From Lentimicrobiaceae bacterium (GTDB lineage: Bacteria; Bacteroidota; Bacteroidia; Bacteroidales; JAGONC01): a stretch of 64,000 nt of DNA. Location: the NCBI GenBank assembly GCA_017993235.1, contig JAGONC010000010.1, forward strand, positions 1 through 64,000, read 5' to 3'. Each line of letters starts with the position of its first letter. The first letter of the stretch is position 1. The position numbers were made by a program, and so were the translations under genes. The notes under the pieces are model-generated. The model was given only the letters and a program-made list of their open reading frames with translations. It ran no database searches and had not been told where the DNA came from. Shown here one piece after another: positions 36,579-45,794 of the stretch.

Positions 36579-38099
36579 ATGAAAAAAACGAAAAAATCTT
36601 TCCTTTACCAGATCCTGTTGATCGCAGGTGTTCTGGTACTAGTCAATATCCTATCCGACAGCTACTTCATGCGGCTCGATCTGACCTCCGATAACCGGTA
36701 CACACTCAGCAAGGCCACGCGGAACATCCTTCGGAACCTGGATGAGCCCGTGACGGTGACGGCCTATTTTACGGAGGATCTGCCGCCACAGATGGTAAAG
36801 ATCAAAAAGGATTTCAAGGAGCTGCTGATTGAATATACCAATATCTCGAAGGGTAATGTCGTGTATGAATTCATCGATCCGGCAAAGGATGAGCAGACGG
36901 AAGTGAAAGCCCAGCAGCGGGGCATACAGCCGGTTTTGATCAATGCCCGTGAAAAAGACCAGATCAAGCAGCAGAAGGCTTACCTGGGAGCTGTGGTTCA
37001 GATGGGAGAGCAATCGGATGTCATCCCATTCCTGCAGCAGGAGTCGGCTATGGAATTTGCCCTTTCGTCCAGCATCAAGAAGCTGTCGATCCGGGAAAAG
37101 CCGGTGATCGGCATGATACAGGGCCATGGCGAACCTTCGATCGGTGCCATGCCGCAGGTGATGGGACAGCTGAACATCCTCAATGCAATTGAGCCTGTTT
37201 ACCTGAATGATACATCGGATGCGATGAGCAAGTACCGGACGGTCGCGATCGTAGCACCCTCCGATACCTTCCCTGCAAACCACCTCAGGCAGTTGGATGC
37301 ATTCCTGGCCAGAGGCGGCAATCTCTACATTGCCCTGAACCGCGTAAGTGCGGATTTCAGTACCCTGTACGGAACTGCAGTTAATACCGGCCTGGAAACA
37401 TGGCTTCTCGAAAAAGGGCTTTCAGTCGAGGAAGATTTCATTGTGGATGCCCAGTGTCAATCGGTTGGTGTACGTCAGCAGCAGGGCATGTACAGCATTA
37501 CCACACCGGTGAGGTTTCCCTATCTGCCCATCATCAACAAATTTGCGGATCATCCCATCACGGCAGGAATTGAATCGGTTGTATTTCCCTTCCTCAGTTC
37601 CATCCATTATACTGGTGATTCTTCAGCGACTTTCACCCCGCTTGCCTTTACTTCCGAGAAATCAGGGACCCGTTCTGCACCGTTATACCTTGATTTTCAA
37701 CGGAACTGGACGCAAAATGACTTTCCCATGTCGGCCATTGCCATTGCCGGATTGCTGGAGGGACGGATCGCAGGTAATGCAATATCCCGGATCCTGCTGA
37801 TCACCGACGGTGATTTTGCCGTGAACGGGGAAGGTAATCAGGCTCAGCAGGTACAGCAGGATAACGTGAACCTGATGGTGAATTCCATTGACTACCTTTC
37901 TGACGATACTGGCCTGATCGAACTCAGAACCAAAGGGGTGACATCCCGTCCCCTGGATCAGATCGATGACAGCAAGAAAGGCCTGTTGAAATATGTCAAC
38001 TTCCTGTTGCCCATTGTACTGATTGTCATTTATGGAGTCATTCGGTTGCAACGCAGCCGGAATCTCCGCGTAAAAAGAATGGAGGAAGGCTATGTTTAA
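36579..38099 (+). CDS. gldG: Gliding motility-associated ABC transporter auxiliary protein GldG
   Basis: 506 residues. An N-terminal transmembrane helix (FLYQILLIAGVLVLVNILS), then SDNRYTLSKATRNILRNLDEPVTVTAYFT, the start of the ABC-transporter auxiliary domain. The DHHH-like middle includes EKPVIGMIQGHGEPS and RRGGNLYIALN-like LARGGNLYIALN. A C-terminal helix (YVNFLLPIVLIVIYGVI) anchors the end in the membrane. In F. johnsoniae GldG acts with GldA and GldF. Its stop overlaps the following DUF4340 gene by 8 bp, so the two are translationally linked. Confidence 0.9.
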   Translation: MKKTKKSFLYQILLIAGVLVLVNILSDSYFMRLDLTSDNRYTLSKATRNILRNLDEPVTVTAYFTEDLPPQMVKIKKDFKELLIEYTNISKGNVVYEFIDPAKDEQTEVKAQQRGIQPVLINAREKDQIKQQKAYLGAVVQMGEQSDVIPFLQQESAMEFALSSSIKKLSIREKPVIGMIQGHGEPSIGAMPQVMGQLNILNAIEPVYLNDTSDAMSKYRTVAIVAPSDTFPANHLRQLDAFLARGGNLYIALNRVSADFSTLYGTAVNTGLETWLLEKGLSVEEDFIVDAQCQSVGVRQQQGMYSITTPVRFPYLPIINKFADHPITAGIESVVFPFLSSIHYTGDSSATFTPLAFTSEKSGTRSAPLYLDFQRNWTQNDFPMSAIAIAGLLEGRIAGNAISRILLITDGDFAVNGEGNQAQQVQQDNVNLMVNSIDYLSDDTGLIELRTKGVTSRPLDQIDDSKKGLLKYVNFLLPIVLIVIYGVIRLQRSRNLRVKRMEEGYV

Positions 38100-39081
38100 A
38101 AAAATGGATTACCGAATTCTCATTGTCGTTTTGCTGGTTCTCGTAGCGGTTTTTATCATCACCAAATATGTCAGGAAGGATGAGCGAACATTCCGGAATG
38201 AGCTGGTTTCGTTCATGCCGGATGATATTTCCGGGATTCTTTTTACTCCCGATCCCGCTGCGAAACAACAGGTTCGGCTTCAGCGGCAGCCCGAAGGCGA
38301 CTGGAAAATTTATTCGGGCGAAAAGGCTTACAATGCTGACAGCGCTATGATCCATGGACTTTTACGTTCCATCAATCACCTGAAGCCGATCCGGGTGGCT
38401 GCTATGAGTGAAGCGAAATGGAAGGATTACCAGGTAGATGACTCGACCGGTATACGGGTCAGGCTGCTGAAAAACGAAGAAGAAGTGGCTGACCTGGTGA
38501 TTGGTAAGTTCTCCTACAAACCAGCCGAAGGACAGGAGTCAATGTACGGCAGGGGGCAGGGCCAGATGACATCGTATGTCCGCCTCCCTGGTGAAAAAGA
38601 GGTGTACGCTGTTGATGGCTACCTGAGGATGGGCTTTCAGTCCAACATTAACAGCCTGCGCGATAAGGCCCTTGTCAGAGCAAAACGTGAGGACATTTCC
38701 CGGGTGACCTTTACACAACCGGGAACACTTTCCTTTACCCTCGAACGACAGGGCGAGGGATTTACGGTAAATGGCATCCTGGCAGATTCTGCTGAATCAG
38801 CAGGCTATATTTCGCTGATCTCCCGGATCTCCAGCCAGGATTTCCTGAACGACCAGCCGCTCGGACCTGCATCAGGGTATGCGGTCAAAATTGAAGGCAA
38901 CAACATGGTACCCATAGAAATTGTAGCCCACACAGCCGACACGATCAACAAATACATCCTTACATCCTCTGTCAATCCCGGAACCCTTTTCAGTGGTTAC
39001 GGGAAAAACAAACTTTTCGAGAAGATCTTTGTACCGGTTGAGAAGTTTGCGAAAAAGGAAATGGTCGCCCCCGGTTCGTGA
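38092..39081 (+). CDS. DUF4340 domain protein of the Gld ABC operon
   Basis: 329 residues. One N-terminal membrane helix (YRILIVVLLVLVAVFIITKYV), then a periplasmic DUF4340 body with repeated GDWKIYSGEKAYNADSAMI-type units and a GYLRMGFQSNINSLRDKALV block. DUF4340 proteins commonly sit next to GldG-like auxiliary proteins, and the 8 bp overlap with gldG supports a common complex. Its biochemical role is unknown. It ends 13 bp from the convergent AlkD-like gene. Confidence 0.8.
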   Translation: MFKKMDYRILIVVLLVLVAVFIITKYVRKDERTFRNELVSFMPDDISGILFTPDPAAKQQVRLQRQPEGDWKIYSGEKAYNADSAMIHGLLRSINHLKPIRVAAMSEAKWKDYQVDDSTGIRVRLLKNEEEVADLVIGKFSYKPAEGQESMYGRGQGQMTSYVRLPGEKEVYAVDGYLRMGFQSNINSLRDKALVRAKREDISRVTFTQPGTLSFTLERQGEGFTVNGILADSAESAGYISLISRISSQDFLNDQPLGPASGYAVKIEGNNMVPIEIVAHTADTINKYILTSSVNPGTLFSGYGKNKLFEKIFVPVEKFAKKEMVAPGS

Positions 39082-39094
39082 AGTTACGGCACTG

Positions 39095-39811
39095 CTATGG
39101 TTTCTCTTTTCTGAATCTCGCTTTTGCTTCCGGCGTCATTTTTTCGGTGGCATACTGAAAGATCAGGCGCGGCGCAGTGTCTTTCCATTTCATCAGAAAT
39201 GCTTCGGTGTCAGCATTGTTCAATTTCCAGGCCTCGCGTAAAAACCATCCCAATCCCTGGTGCACTTCCCTGTCTTTGTCCATCATCATGGAATCAATGA
39301 ACCGGAAAAAATCAGTGAACCGCGGCTGCGTTTTTAAAAGCTTGATCATGGATACAGGCACAGCTCTTCGCTGAAATTTATTCGGGGCTGTTTTCCAGTG
39401 AGCCAGGTCCTGATAGGTGATCAGGGATCCGGAATAAAAGATCGGGAAGATCTCACCGCAGATCACATCACAGTGCGCCCAGTTATGAATCCCTGTTTCA
39501 AACCACTCCTGGATGACGTCAAAGGTTGACCGTTTAAATTCCTTCTTAAAATTCCGGATAAGCAGTACGGCAAAGCTGGTCATTTCATATTCAGGCCTGG
39601 TGACCAGTAACCGGCTGGTCTTTATCACCAGGTCAAGCGTAAGGTCAGGCTTATTTATGATCTCCTCCACCTTGCCGTTCAAAAGCTCAGATGTCAGGCC
39701 ATAAGCCTGATACCCACCCTTGAAGTACCGGGAGTATTTTTTAACAATGTCAGCATCAGCGTGCTGCTGGCAATAAAGAATGATTTCCTTCAGCAGATTT
39801 TCGTGTGTCAT
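39095..39811 (-). CDS. DNA alkylation repair protein, AlkD-like
   Basis: 238 residues, all-helical with HEAT-like repeats as in AlkD. Recognisable blocks are KKYSRYFKGGYQAYGL near the N-terminus, HNWAHCDVICGEIFP in the middle, FQRRAVPVSMIKLLK and KDREVHQGLGWFLREAWK. The W-x-x-x-D segment (NWAHCD) matches the catalytic neighbourhood of AlkD glycosylases, which excise bulky alkylated bases. Cytosolic. Its start overlaps the stop of the upstream phosphodiesterase gene by 4 bp (ATGA), so the two are co-transcribed although functionally unrelated. Confidence 0.82.
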   Translation of the reverse strand: MTHENLLKEIILYCQQHADADIVKKYSRYFKGGYQAYGLTSELLNGKVEEIINKPDLTLDLVIKTSRLLVTRPEYEMTSFAVLLIRNFKKEFKRSTFDVIQEWFETGIHNWAHCDVICGEIFPIFYSGSLITYQDLAHWKTAPNKFQRRAVPVSMIKLLKTQPRFTDFFRFIDSMMMDKDREVHQGLGWFLREAWKLNNADTEAFLMKWKDTAPRLIFQYATEKMTPEAKARFRKEKP

Positions 39812-41001
39812 TTGAGCATGTGTTTAATTTTTTTCAGGCTGCCACTGGTCTTTGCGGGTTTTATATCCAGTATACGGGCGATCAGGGAATAAACATCCAG
39901 GTTGCTGAATGAAGGTTGCCGGAATCCGGATTTAAACGAAGGTCCCATCGCGTAAAAAATTGCATGCATATCAGGATTTTCAGGCACATAGCCATGCGCG
40001 CCACCGTACTCGTAGCTCCCCCGGTTATCCCACCTGACCGACCATCCGCTGTCGGCAACCACTACCAGGTCACCGCACCGGGGATTTTTTCCGTAATGCA
40101 GTTTGCAGGGTACCTGATTGACTTTCCAGGTGGTGATATGGTCAACCCGGCGAAGAGCCTGAAAGGCTATATCAAGACAATCATCCGTTGTCGAAATATT
40201 GTAGTTTGGATTTCCTCCCTGGTAATTTTCAATCCATCCGGGCTGGAGGTAATCCGACAGGAAAATCACCTTTTCTTCCGAGATGCTTCCCATTCCATGA
40301 TCGGAGAGAACAATTAGGTTGATCAAAGGATAATGGGGCAACTGTTGAAGCTTCTGTATCAACACTCCCACCAGGCTGTCCATGACCTGAACGGTACTGT
40401 CGGTCTGGGGGCTGACAGGTCCATAGGTATGTGAGATGGCATCAGGCTCTTCGAAATAGAGGGTGATCAGGTGGGGACGTCTGTCTTCGGGCAGCGACAG
40501 CCAGTGTACCAAGGTATCGATCCTTTGCCCGAAGGTGATCTGTTTGGAATATTCTTTCCAGTACGTGGGCCGTATGCCCCGGATCGGCGCTTCGGAACCC
40601 ACCCAGAAAAAACAAGCCGATGTAACGTTCTGTTTTTCAGCTGTCACCCAGATCGGCTCACCGTCATAAAAATCGGGATTGGTCACGGCTTCACGTTTCC
40701 GGATGGCATATTCTTCATCCATCCAGGGATCGTAAAAACTGTTGTCCACAATTCCGTGCTCGTCGGGATAAAGCCCTGTTGCAATGGAATAATGATTCGG
40801 AAAGGTCTTGGTGGGAAAGCAGGGAATCAGTGCCTCGGCCCTGACGCCGTTCAGCTCCATATAATCCAGACTGGGCGTTGGAATTCGGTCAGGATAATCC
40901 CAGCGGAAAGCATCCATGGAAACCAGAATGACGTAGTTGTCCTGTCCTTTTGTGACCAGGAAGATCAAAAAGCTAAAAGCAAAAAGCAAATATGTTTTCA
41001 T
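39808..41001 (-). CDS. Alkaline phosphatase superfamily protein, NPP (nucleotide pyrophosphatase/phosphodiesterase) type
   Basis: 397 residues with a signal peptide (MKTYLLFAFSFLIFLVTKG). Metal-binding and nucleophile motifs of the NPP family are in place: VSMDAFRWDYPDRIPTP with Asp30, FPTKTFPNHYSIATGLYPDEHG with nucleophile Thr66, LYFEEPDAISHTYGP with Asp and His, and VLSDHGMGSI with Asp-His. These enzymes cleave phosphodiester or pyrophosphate bonds in the periplasm; the substrate here is open. A possible promoter (TATCTTCG on the minus strand, 41036-41043) lies 35 bp upstream, close to the TonB-receptor terminator. Confidence 0.88.
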   Translation of the reverse strand: MKTYLLFAFSFLIFLVTKGQDNYVILVSMDAFRWDYPDRIPTPSLDYMELNGVRAEALIPCFPTKTFPNHYSIATGLYPDEHGIVDNSFYDPWMDEEYAIRKREAVTNPDFYDGEPIWVTAEKQNVTSACFFWVGSEAPIRGIRPTYWKEYSKQITFGQRIDTLVHWLSLPEDRRPHLITLYFEEPDAISHTYGPVSPQTDSTVQVMDSLVGVLIQKLQQLPHYPLINLIVLSDHGMGSISEEKVIFLSDYLQPGWIENYQGGNPNYNISTTDDCLDIAFQALRRVDHITTWKVNQVPCKLHYGKNPRCGDLVVVADSGWSVRWDNRGSYEYGGAHGYVPENPDMHAIFYAMGPSFKSGFRQPSFSNLDVYSLIARILDIKPAKTSGSLKKIKHMLK

Positions 41002-41042
41002 CCTATAGGTATCCTGTTCATTGCATAATATTTCGCGAAGAT

Positions 41043-41076
41043 AAAAAAAAGCCCTGTCGGGAAAACCAACAGGGCT
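41043..41076 (-). terminator. Rho-independent terminator after the TonB-dependent receptor gene
   Basis: On the minus strand AGCCCTGT (41076-41069) pairs with ACAGGGCT (41057-41050), followed by an eight-base T run. It separates the receptor from the phosphodiesterase gene. Confidence 0.8.
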
Positions 41077-41095
41077 ATGTTGATGATGACAACGG

Positions 41096-44000
41096 CTAGA
41101 ATGAATACCTCAATCCAATCTGGGCACCCCAGGTGCTGGATGTTGAGAGTACATTCGTATAGGTCTCTGTGGGGAGCTTTTTATTGACCTGGTTCATCTG
41201 GAACATGGGGACACCGTCTTCGTTGACATTGATATACTTCAGCAACGTGATGTCGTACGTTCCAAGGACCTGTGTCTTATAGCAGCCCCAGTCAGAATTG
41301 AGCAAATTACCGATGTTCAGGAAGTCGAGGCTGAGCTGAAGTGTATGTCTTCTATCCTTTCCGAAATCGGTGAAAATATCCTGGAGTACTCTCAGGTCCC
41401 ACCGTCCCAGCCAGGGCATCAGGACTCCATAACGTTCCGCATATTCTCCCTTGTGTTCTTTCAGGTAATCATCCTGTTCGACATATTTCCAGAAGGCTTC
41501 ATTTTGTTCTGCTGCCGAATAAACGACTTCACCACCGCTGGTAATATCCGTGAAGATGATCTCTGATTCATCTTTTGGGATGTACATCAGGTCAGCCGTA
41601 TTGCCATCCCCGTTCATGTCGTTGGAATAGATGTAATCCAGCCTGCCCTGGTTCCGTCCCACGTAGGTTAGTGAGAAGGTTGTCCCCAGGTGGTTTGCGT
41701 ACTCAACATTGTAGGACAGCGTTCCCACAATCTTGTGAGGAACGGCAAACTGCGAGAAGCTGATTCCCGGGTCGTTCTGATGAATGATAGCAGGATTGCT
41801 CTGCCATGCAGAGTTGGCTGCTGAGCCCGGATTGGCTGTTATGTCCTTGACCATGGTATAGGTATAACTAAGAGAGCCAAAGAAACCTTTCGCAAAGGGT
41901 TTATTCAGTATAAAGGTGAAAGAGAAAGCGTGGCCCTGTTCATCATAGTCAAGTGCATCTGCGTTGTCGAGTACCATAGCGGTGGAAATGCCTGTGTTGA
42001 TCCGTCGGCCGGATGAACCTCCCACAAAACGCGGACGGTTGTCAGGACCGGCAAACGTTTCGGTTGGGATGGCCTGGTTGGCATTGCGCTGGATGATTGC
42101 ATTGATGTCTTTTGTGTACATCCCTTCCACGGTCAATTCAAGTCCCCAGACAGGCAGTTTGTAATCAATGGCAAGGTTGCTTCTCCATACCTGTGGCATT
42201 TTAAAATCTTTGTCAACCACAGCGATATTACCAGGAGCTGCAGTACCACCCTCTGAAGGGAATTCACCCTCATAAGCCATGGGATCCGTATTGAAATGGA
42301 TCTTCGACAAGAATGCACTGTCGTTGGCGAAATTTTTCTCGACGGTGTTCTGCAGCGTACCGCTGTTCGTCGGCTGATTCGTGAACCATACAAAGGGTAA
42401 ACGGCCCGTAAACAGTCCAGTACCTCCACGTACCTGAAGGGTACGGTTACCCAGCGCATCCCAGTTAAAACCCACCCTGGGTGAAACGCTTAATTTGGAA
42501 TCCGGCCAGCTGCCAACATCCAGGGTTTCATCATTGCCGTCCAGATCTTTGAATGTCAATGCTTCAATAGCCTCGTTTGCAAAGGGATCATCAAAGTAGA
42601 AGGGCATCTCCAGCCTCAGGCCGATAGACGCTTTGAAATTATTCGATACCTGGATCTCATCCTGAGCATAAATGCTTCCCCATCCGAAATTCAACTCGGC
42701 ATATCCGTCACCGGCACCCTCATAAGGATACGTGAGCCCATAGGCAATGGGAGCTGCATCCTCCATGAAATCCTCCATGGATGCATAGCGGTAGTAACTG
42801 GTACCGTAACGTTTGTAACTGTTTCCAAAATAAAGATGTTCAAAGGATATACCTGCTGTAAATGTATGGATCCCAAGAAAATAGGAGAAGTTATCGGTAA
42901 TGGTAAAGATATTGTTTTTGACATCATTGTCAAAAGTGAACAATTCGTACCCGAAACTCATATACGGATCTCCATCTTCATAGATATCCACAAACGGGAA
43001 TATATCGCTGTTGCTGCCTCTTGTATCCCTGATCTTTGTATAGGTGACAAGGAACTTGTTCGCCATGTTTTTACCAAACACGCTGTTCAGTTCTCCGGTC
43101 AGTGATCCCACTGTATTGAGGAAATTATAATTTGCATTTTCAAATGCCATGGATTTGGCGCTGATACGACCCCATGAGGAACGGGGCAGGGGTGCGCTCG
43201 TGGCATTTACTTCCTGGTCGTTAGTTGAATGAACATAATTGTACCGAACGGTCAGCTTATGATTTTTGTGGATGTTCCAGTCAATGCGTGCCAGTAACTT
43301 GTAGTTCTGGCTGGCAAAATTGTCAAAGCCCTGGTAGGCACCCGGATCGTATTGATAATTGTCTTTCAGGAAATTACTGATGGTTTCCATATCATTGATC
43401 GTCGTCCTGGAGATATACTTGGTGGCATCAGGTTCAATGTTATTTTCAGGATCGCTCGGTTTCCACAGAATACCCGGATAGGTAGATTTTTCCCATTCCC
43501 CGTTAACAAAGAAGAAAAGCTTATCCTTAATGATGGGGCCTCCGAGACGGCCACCGACAATATTCACCGTATTATCAGCCTGATCAAGCGTATCATGCCG
43601 GTCTTCCCCGACATATTTGCCGTTGAACTTCTCATTTCTGTAGAAGGTATACACGGATCCCTCAAGCTTATTATTGCCCGAGCGGGTAACGGCATTGATA
43701 TTACCACCGGTAAAGTTGGATTGCCGGATGTCGTAGGGAGCAACATCTACGGATACTTCTTCGATCGCATCGAGGCTAATGGGCTGGGCATCACCACCGG
43801 GAAGGTTTTTGGAGCTCAGTCCGAAATTGTTGTTGAAGTTGGCGCCATCGATGGTAATGTTGTTGTACCTTCCGTCACGTCCTGCGATACTGTTCCCGTT
43901 GACCTGAGGAGTATATTTGACGTAATCATTAATGCTGCGTGAAATGGAAGGCAGTGAGGATATTTGTTCACTGTTGTAATTGGTTACGGTTCCCATCCGG

Positions 44001-44398
44001 TTGCCATCAAAGAGCTCGTTGCGGGTGCCTACGACCTCGATACCGGGTATCTGCGATACTTCCTCCACCAGGGTGCCGTTCAGCCCATAGGTCTGACCCA
44101 GGCTCAGGTAGATGTTCTCGATCACCTGGTTCTTGTACCCGACGAAGGATATGGTCACTTTATAGGGCCCTCCTACACGCATATTCAGGATCCGGTAAAA
44201 TCCGTCGGGATCCGTGACGGTTCCGTACATGGATCCGGATGCTTCATGGGTGACGATCACGGTCGCACCCGGCAGAGATTCATTGTTCATGTTGGTCACC
44301 CGGCCGTTGATCCCCGAGGTGGTCACCTGGGCAAAGGCTAATGAATGAATAAATAGACATGCTGCGAACAGCATGATCAATCGGTACACATTTTTCAT
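41096..44398 (-). CDS. TonB-dependent receptor, SusC/RagA-like, with carboxypeptidase-like N-terminal domain
   Basis: About 1100 residues. Signal peptide (MKNVYRLIMLFAACLFIHSLAFA), then a carboxypeptidase-regulatory-like domain (INGRVTNMNNESLPGATVIV through GGPYKVTISFVGYKNQ, about 26-110). The plug follows (VDVAPYDIRQSNFTGGNINA, then TRSGNNKLEGSVYTFYRN), and then a long 22-strand-type barrel ending TWGAQIGLRYSF, with a C-terminal Phe. It would import a large ligand or act as a surface receptor using TonB energy. No SusD partner lies next to it, so classification as a polysaccharide locus is not supported. The ATG at 44398 is chosen over a TTG two codons upstream. Confidence 0.9.
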   Translation of the reverse strand: MKNVYRLIMLFAACLFIHSLAFAQVTTSGINGRVTNMNNESLPGATVIVTHEASGSMYGTVTDPDGFYRILNMRVGGPYKVTISFVGYKNQVIENIYLSLGQTYGLNGTLVEEVSQIPGIEVVGTRNELFDGNRMGTVTNYNSEQISSLPSISRSINDYVKYTPQVNGNSIAGRDGRYNNITIDGANFNNNFGLSSKNLPGGDAQPISLDAIEEVSVDVAPYDIRQSNFTGGNINAVTRSGNNKLEGSVYTFYRNEKFNGKYVGEDRHDTLDQADNTVNIVGGRLGGPIIKDKLFFFVNGEWEKSTYPGILWKPSDPENNIEPDATKYISRTTINDMETISNFLKDNYQYDPGAYQGFDNFASQNYKLLARIDWNIHKNHKLTVRYNYVHSTNDQEVNATSAPLPRSSWGRISAKSMAFENANYNFLNTVGSLTGELNSVFGKNMANKFLVTYTKIRDTRGSNSDIFPFVDIYEDGDPYMSFGYELFTFDNDVKNNIFTITDNFSYFLGIHTFTAGISFEHLYFGNSYKRYGTSYYRYASMEDFMEDAAPIAYGLTYPYEGAGDGYAELNFGWGSIYAQDEIQVSNNFKASIGLRLEMPFYFDDPFANEAIEALTFKDLDGNDETLDVGSWPDSKLSVSPRVGFNWDALGNRTLQVRGGTGLFTGRLPFVWFTNQPTNSGTLQNTVEKNFANDSAFLSKIHFNTDPMAYEGEFPSEGGTAAPGNIAVVDKDFKMPQVWRSNLAIDYKLPVWGLELTVEGMYTKDINAIIQRNANQAIPTETFAGPDNRPRFVGGSSGRRINTGISTAMVLDNADALDYDEQGHAFSFTFILNKPFAKGFFGSLSYTYTMVKDITANPGSAANSAWQSNPAIIHQNDPGISFSQFAVPHKIVGTLSYNVEYANHLGTTFSLTYVGRNQGRLDYIYSNDMNGDGNTADLMYIPKDESEIIFTDITSGGEVVYSAAEQNEAFWKYVEQDDYLKEHKGEYAERYGVLMPWLGRWDLRVLQDIFTDFGKDRRHTLQLSLDFLNIGNLLNSDWGCYKTQVLGTYDITLLKYINVNEDGVPMFQMNQVNKKLPTETYTNVLSTSSTWGAQIGLRYSF

Positions 44399-44781
44399 AA
44401 ACAAAAAATTTTGAATTAGTTAATATTTGATTTTTAAGTTTATAATCCGCCCCTAAAATAAAAAATCCCTGTTAACTGGATGTTAATCCTGTTTAAAGTT
44501 ATTCAGAGTCCTCCATTACTGCCCGGGCAGAGGATTCCTGTTGAACGGGCATATCGCTTAGGCCTTGGTCATGGGCGGCCAAGCTAATATGTTAGAAGCC
44601 AGCTATTTGTTGAATAAATGATCGGACGAGGACTGAAAAATTCGGTGATGGTAAATTCTGGTACGGCTGTTCATTAAATGTTGATAACTAGTGCGGCGGA
44701 GAACGAAATTTATATTTAATTATCATAAAAATAATAACTTACAATATGAACAGATCTGTTATTGACGTGTTGATAAATGAT
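44399..44781. other. 383-bp AT-rich gap between WbqC-like and TonB-receptor genes
   Basis: Both flanking genes read leftward, so this gap holds the receptor's promoter region. No gene or tRNA is seen. It contains an interrupted inverted repeat TTAGgcCTTGG / CCAAGCTAA (about 44559-44588) and a palindrome GCCCGGGC (about 44521-44528). No match to TAnnTTTG is found on the minus strand near the receptor start. Confidence 0.4.
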
Positions 44782-45405
44782 TTAATTTGAAAGGGTTTGC
44801 CTATTAAGATACGATCTGCATTCCGGTCCGAGATTAAACAGAAGATCAATGACGCTTAAGTTCGCTGTAAATCCATGTTTATGCTGAAAGACCTGTTGAT
44901 AGGGTTCTGTCATGGCAACGCCAGTCAGATCGGAAAACCGTTCATTTCGGATATCCCGGCGATACGATCCGGGAGGAATATACTGGTCAGAAAGTGTGAA
45001 ATACGTATCCAGTCCGGTCAGCCTGCAGAGAAGCCGCATCAGGTCCATGTTGAATTCAATGAGAAGGGAGTACAACTTCTTGTACAGGGCATGGAAATCA
45101 TCCATATAGTACAGAAAGTAGGGCGATGATTGATATGCTGATTCCAGTGCCCTCCAATGATTACGTTGCCAGCGCTGGGCATTGTCGATTTCAATGACAC
45201 TGACCGGGGTGTGGTTACCGAATACTTTTTTCACGGGGATAACCAGCGGCAATGCACCGGAAGCCGAACCGATGTAGGTCCGGTTCCGGCAGGTCTGTTT
45301 TATGTAATGCTCATGAATATCGATGATTACTTCGTCGCTTCGGATCACATTTACAAAATAGGCGATGGAAGGCAGGTATGCGATCGGTACTACGAGGGGT
45401 TCCAT
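44782..45405 (-). CDS. WbqC-like family protein
   Basis: 207 residues. PIAYLPSIAYFVNVIRSDEVIIDIHEHYIKQTCRNRTYIG at the start and LVIPVKK, NHWRALESAYQSSPYFLYY, DLMRLLCRLTGL are typical of the WbqC family (sometimes annotated as NTPase/glycosylation-related proteins from O-antigen loci). In Bacteroidota the family often sits outside sugar clusters. Biochemical role unknown. Its ATG overlaps the thioredoxin stop (TGATG), so the two genes are translationally coupled. That link to two thioredoxins is unusual. Confidence 0.75.
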   Translation of the reverse strand: MEPLVVPIAYLPSIAYFVNVIRSDEVIIDIHEHYIKQTCRNRTYIGSASGALPLVIPVKKVFGNHTPVSVIEIDNAQRWQRNHWRALESAYQSSPYFLYYMDDFHALYKKLYSLLIEFNMDLMRLLCRLTGLDTYFTLSDQYIPPGSYRRDIRNERFSDLTGVAMTEPYQQVFQHKHGFTANLSVIDLLFNLGPECRSYLNRQTLSN

Positions 45406-45767
45406 CAGGATGCCTGCTTTCCGAGCAGGATGTCATCAATGGCCTGCCGGAGTGAATTTTTGGGCAGTGCACCCACCGCCATCTGAGGCTGGCCTTCCAG
45501 CGGACAGAAAAGCATGGAAGGAATGCTGCGAATGCCGAAAACGGCTGAAAGCTCCTGCTCGTCTTCGGTGTTTACCTTGTATATGTTTATTTTACCATCA
45601 TATTCCTTTGAAAGCTCTTCCAGGATGGGGGAAACCATTTTGCAGGGTCCGCACCAATCCGCATAAAAATCGATCACGCACGGAAGCTTTCCCTCAAATT
45701 TCCAGTCCTGGTTCTCTTCGTAATTGAAAATTTTCGTAATAAATGTATCTTTTGTTAAATGTTCCAT
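45405..45767 (-). CDS. Thioredoxin
   Basis: 120 residues. Active site DWCGPCKMVSP with Cys39 and Cys42 in the standard WCGPC form; the cis-proline loop IRSIPSMLFCP follows. No signal peptide, so a cytosolic disulfide reductase is likely. It is a close paralogue of the lipoprotein just upstream (shared FIKK/FITK, IIDFYADWC and VGALPK blocks), which suggests a duplication in which one copy gained export. Several housekeeping thioredoxins may exist elsewhere, so no gene number is given. 27 bp after the upstream gene. Confidence 0.9.
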   Translation of the reverse strand: MEHLTKDTFITKIFNYEENQDWKFEGKLPCVIDFYADWCGPCKMVSPILEELSKEYDGKINIYKVNTEDEQELSAVFGIRSIPSMLFCPLEGQPQMAVGALPKNSLRQAIDDILLGKQAS

Positions 45768-45794
45768 GGGGTACCTTTCTGATTCTTTCCGTAA

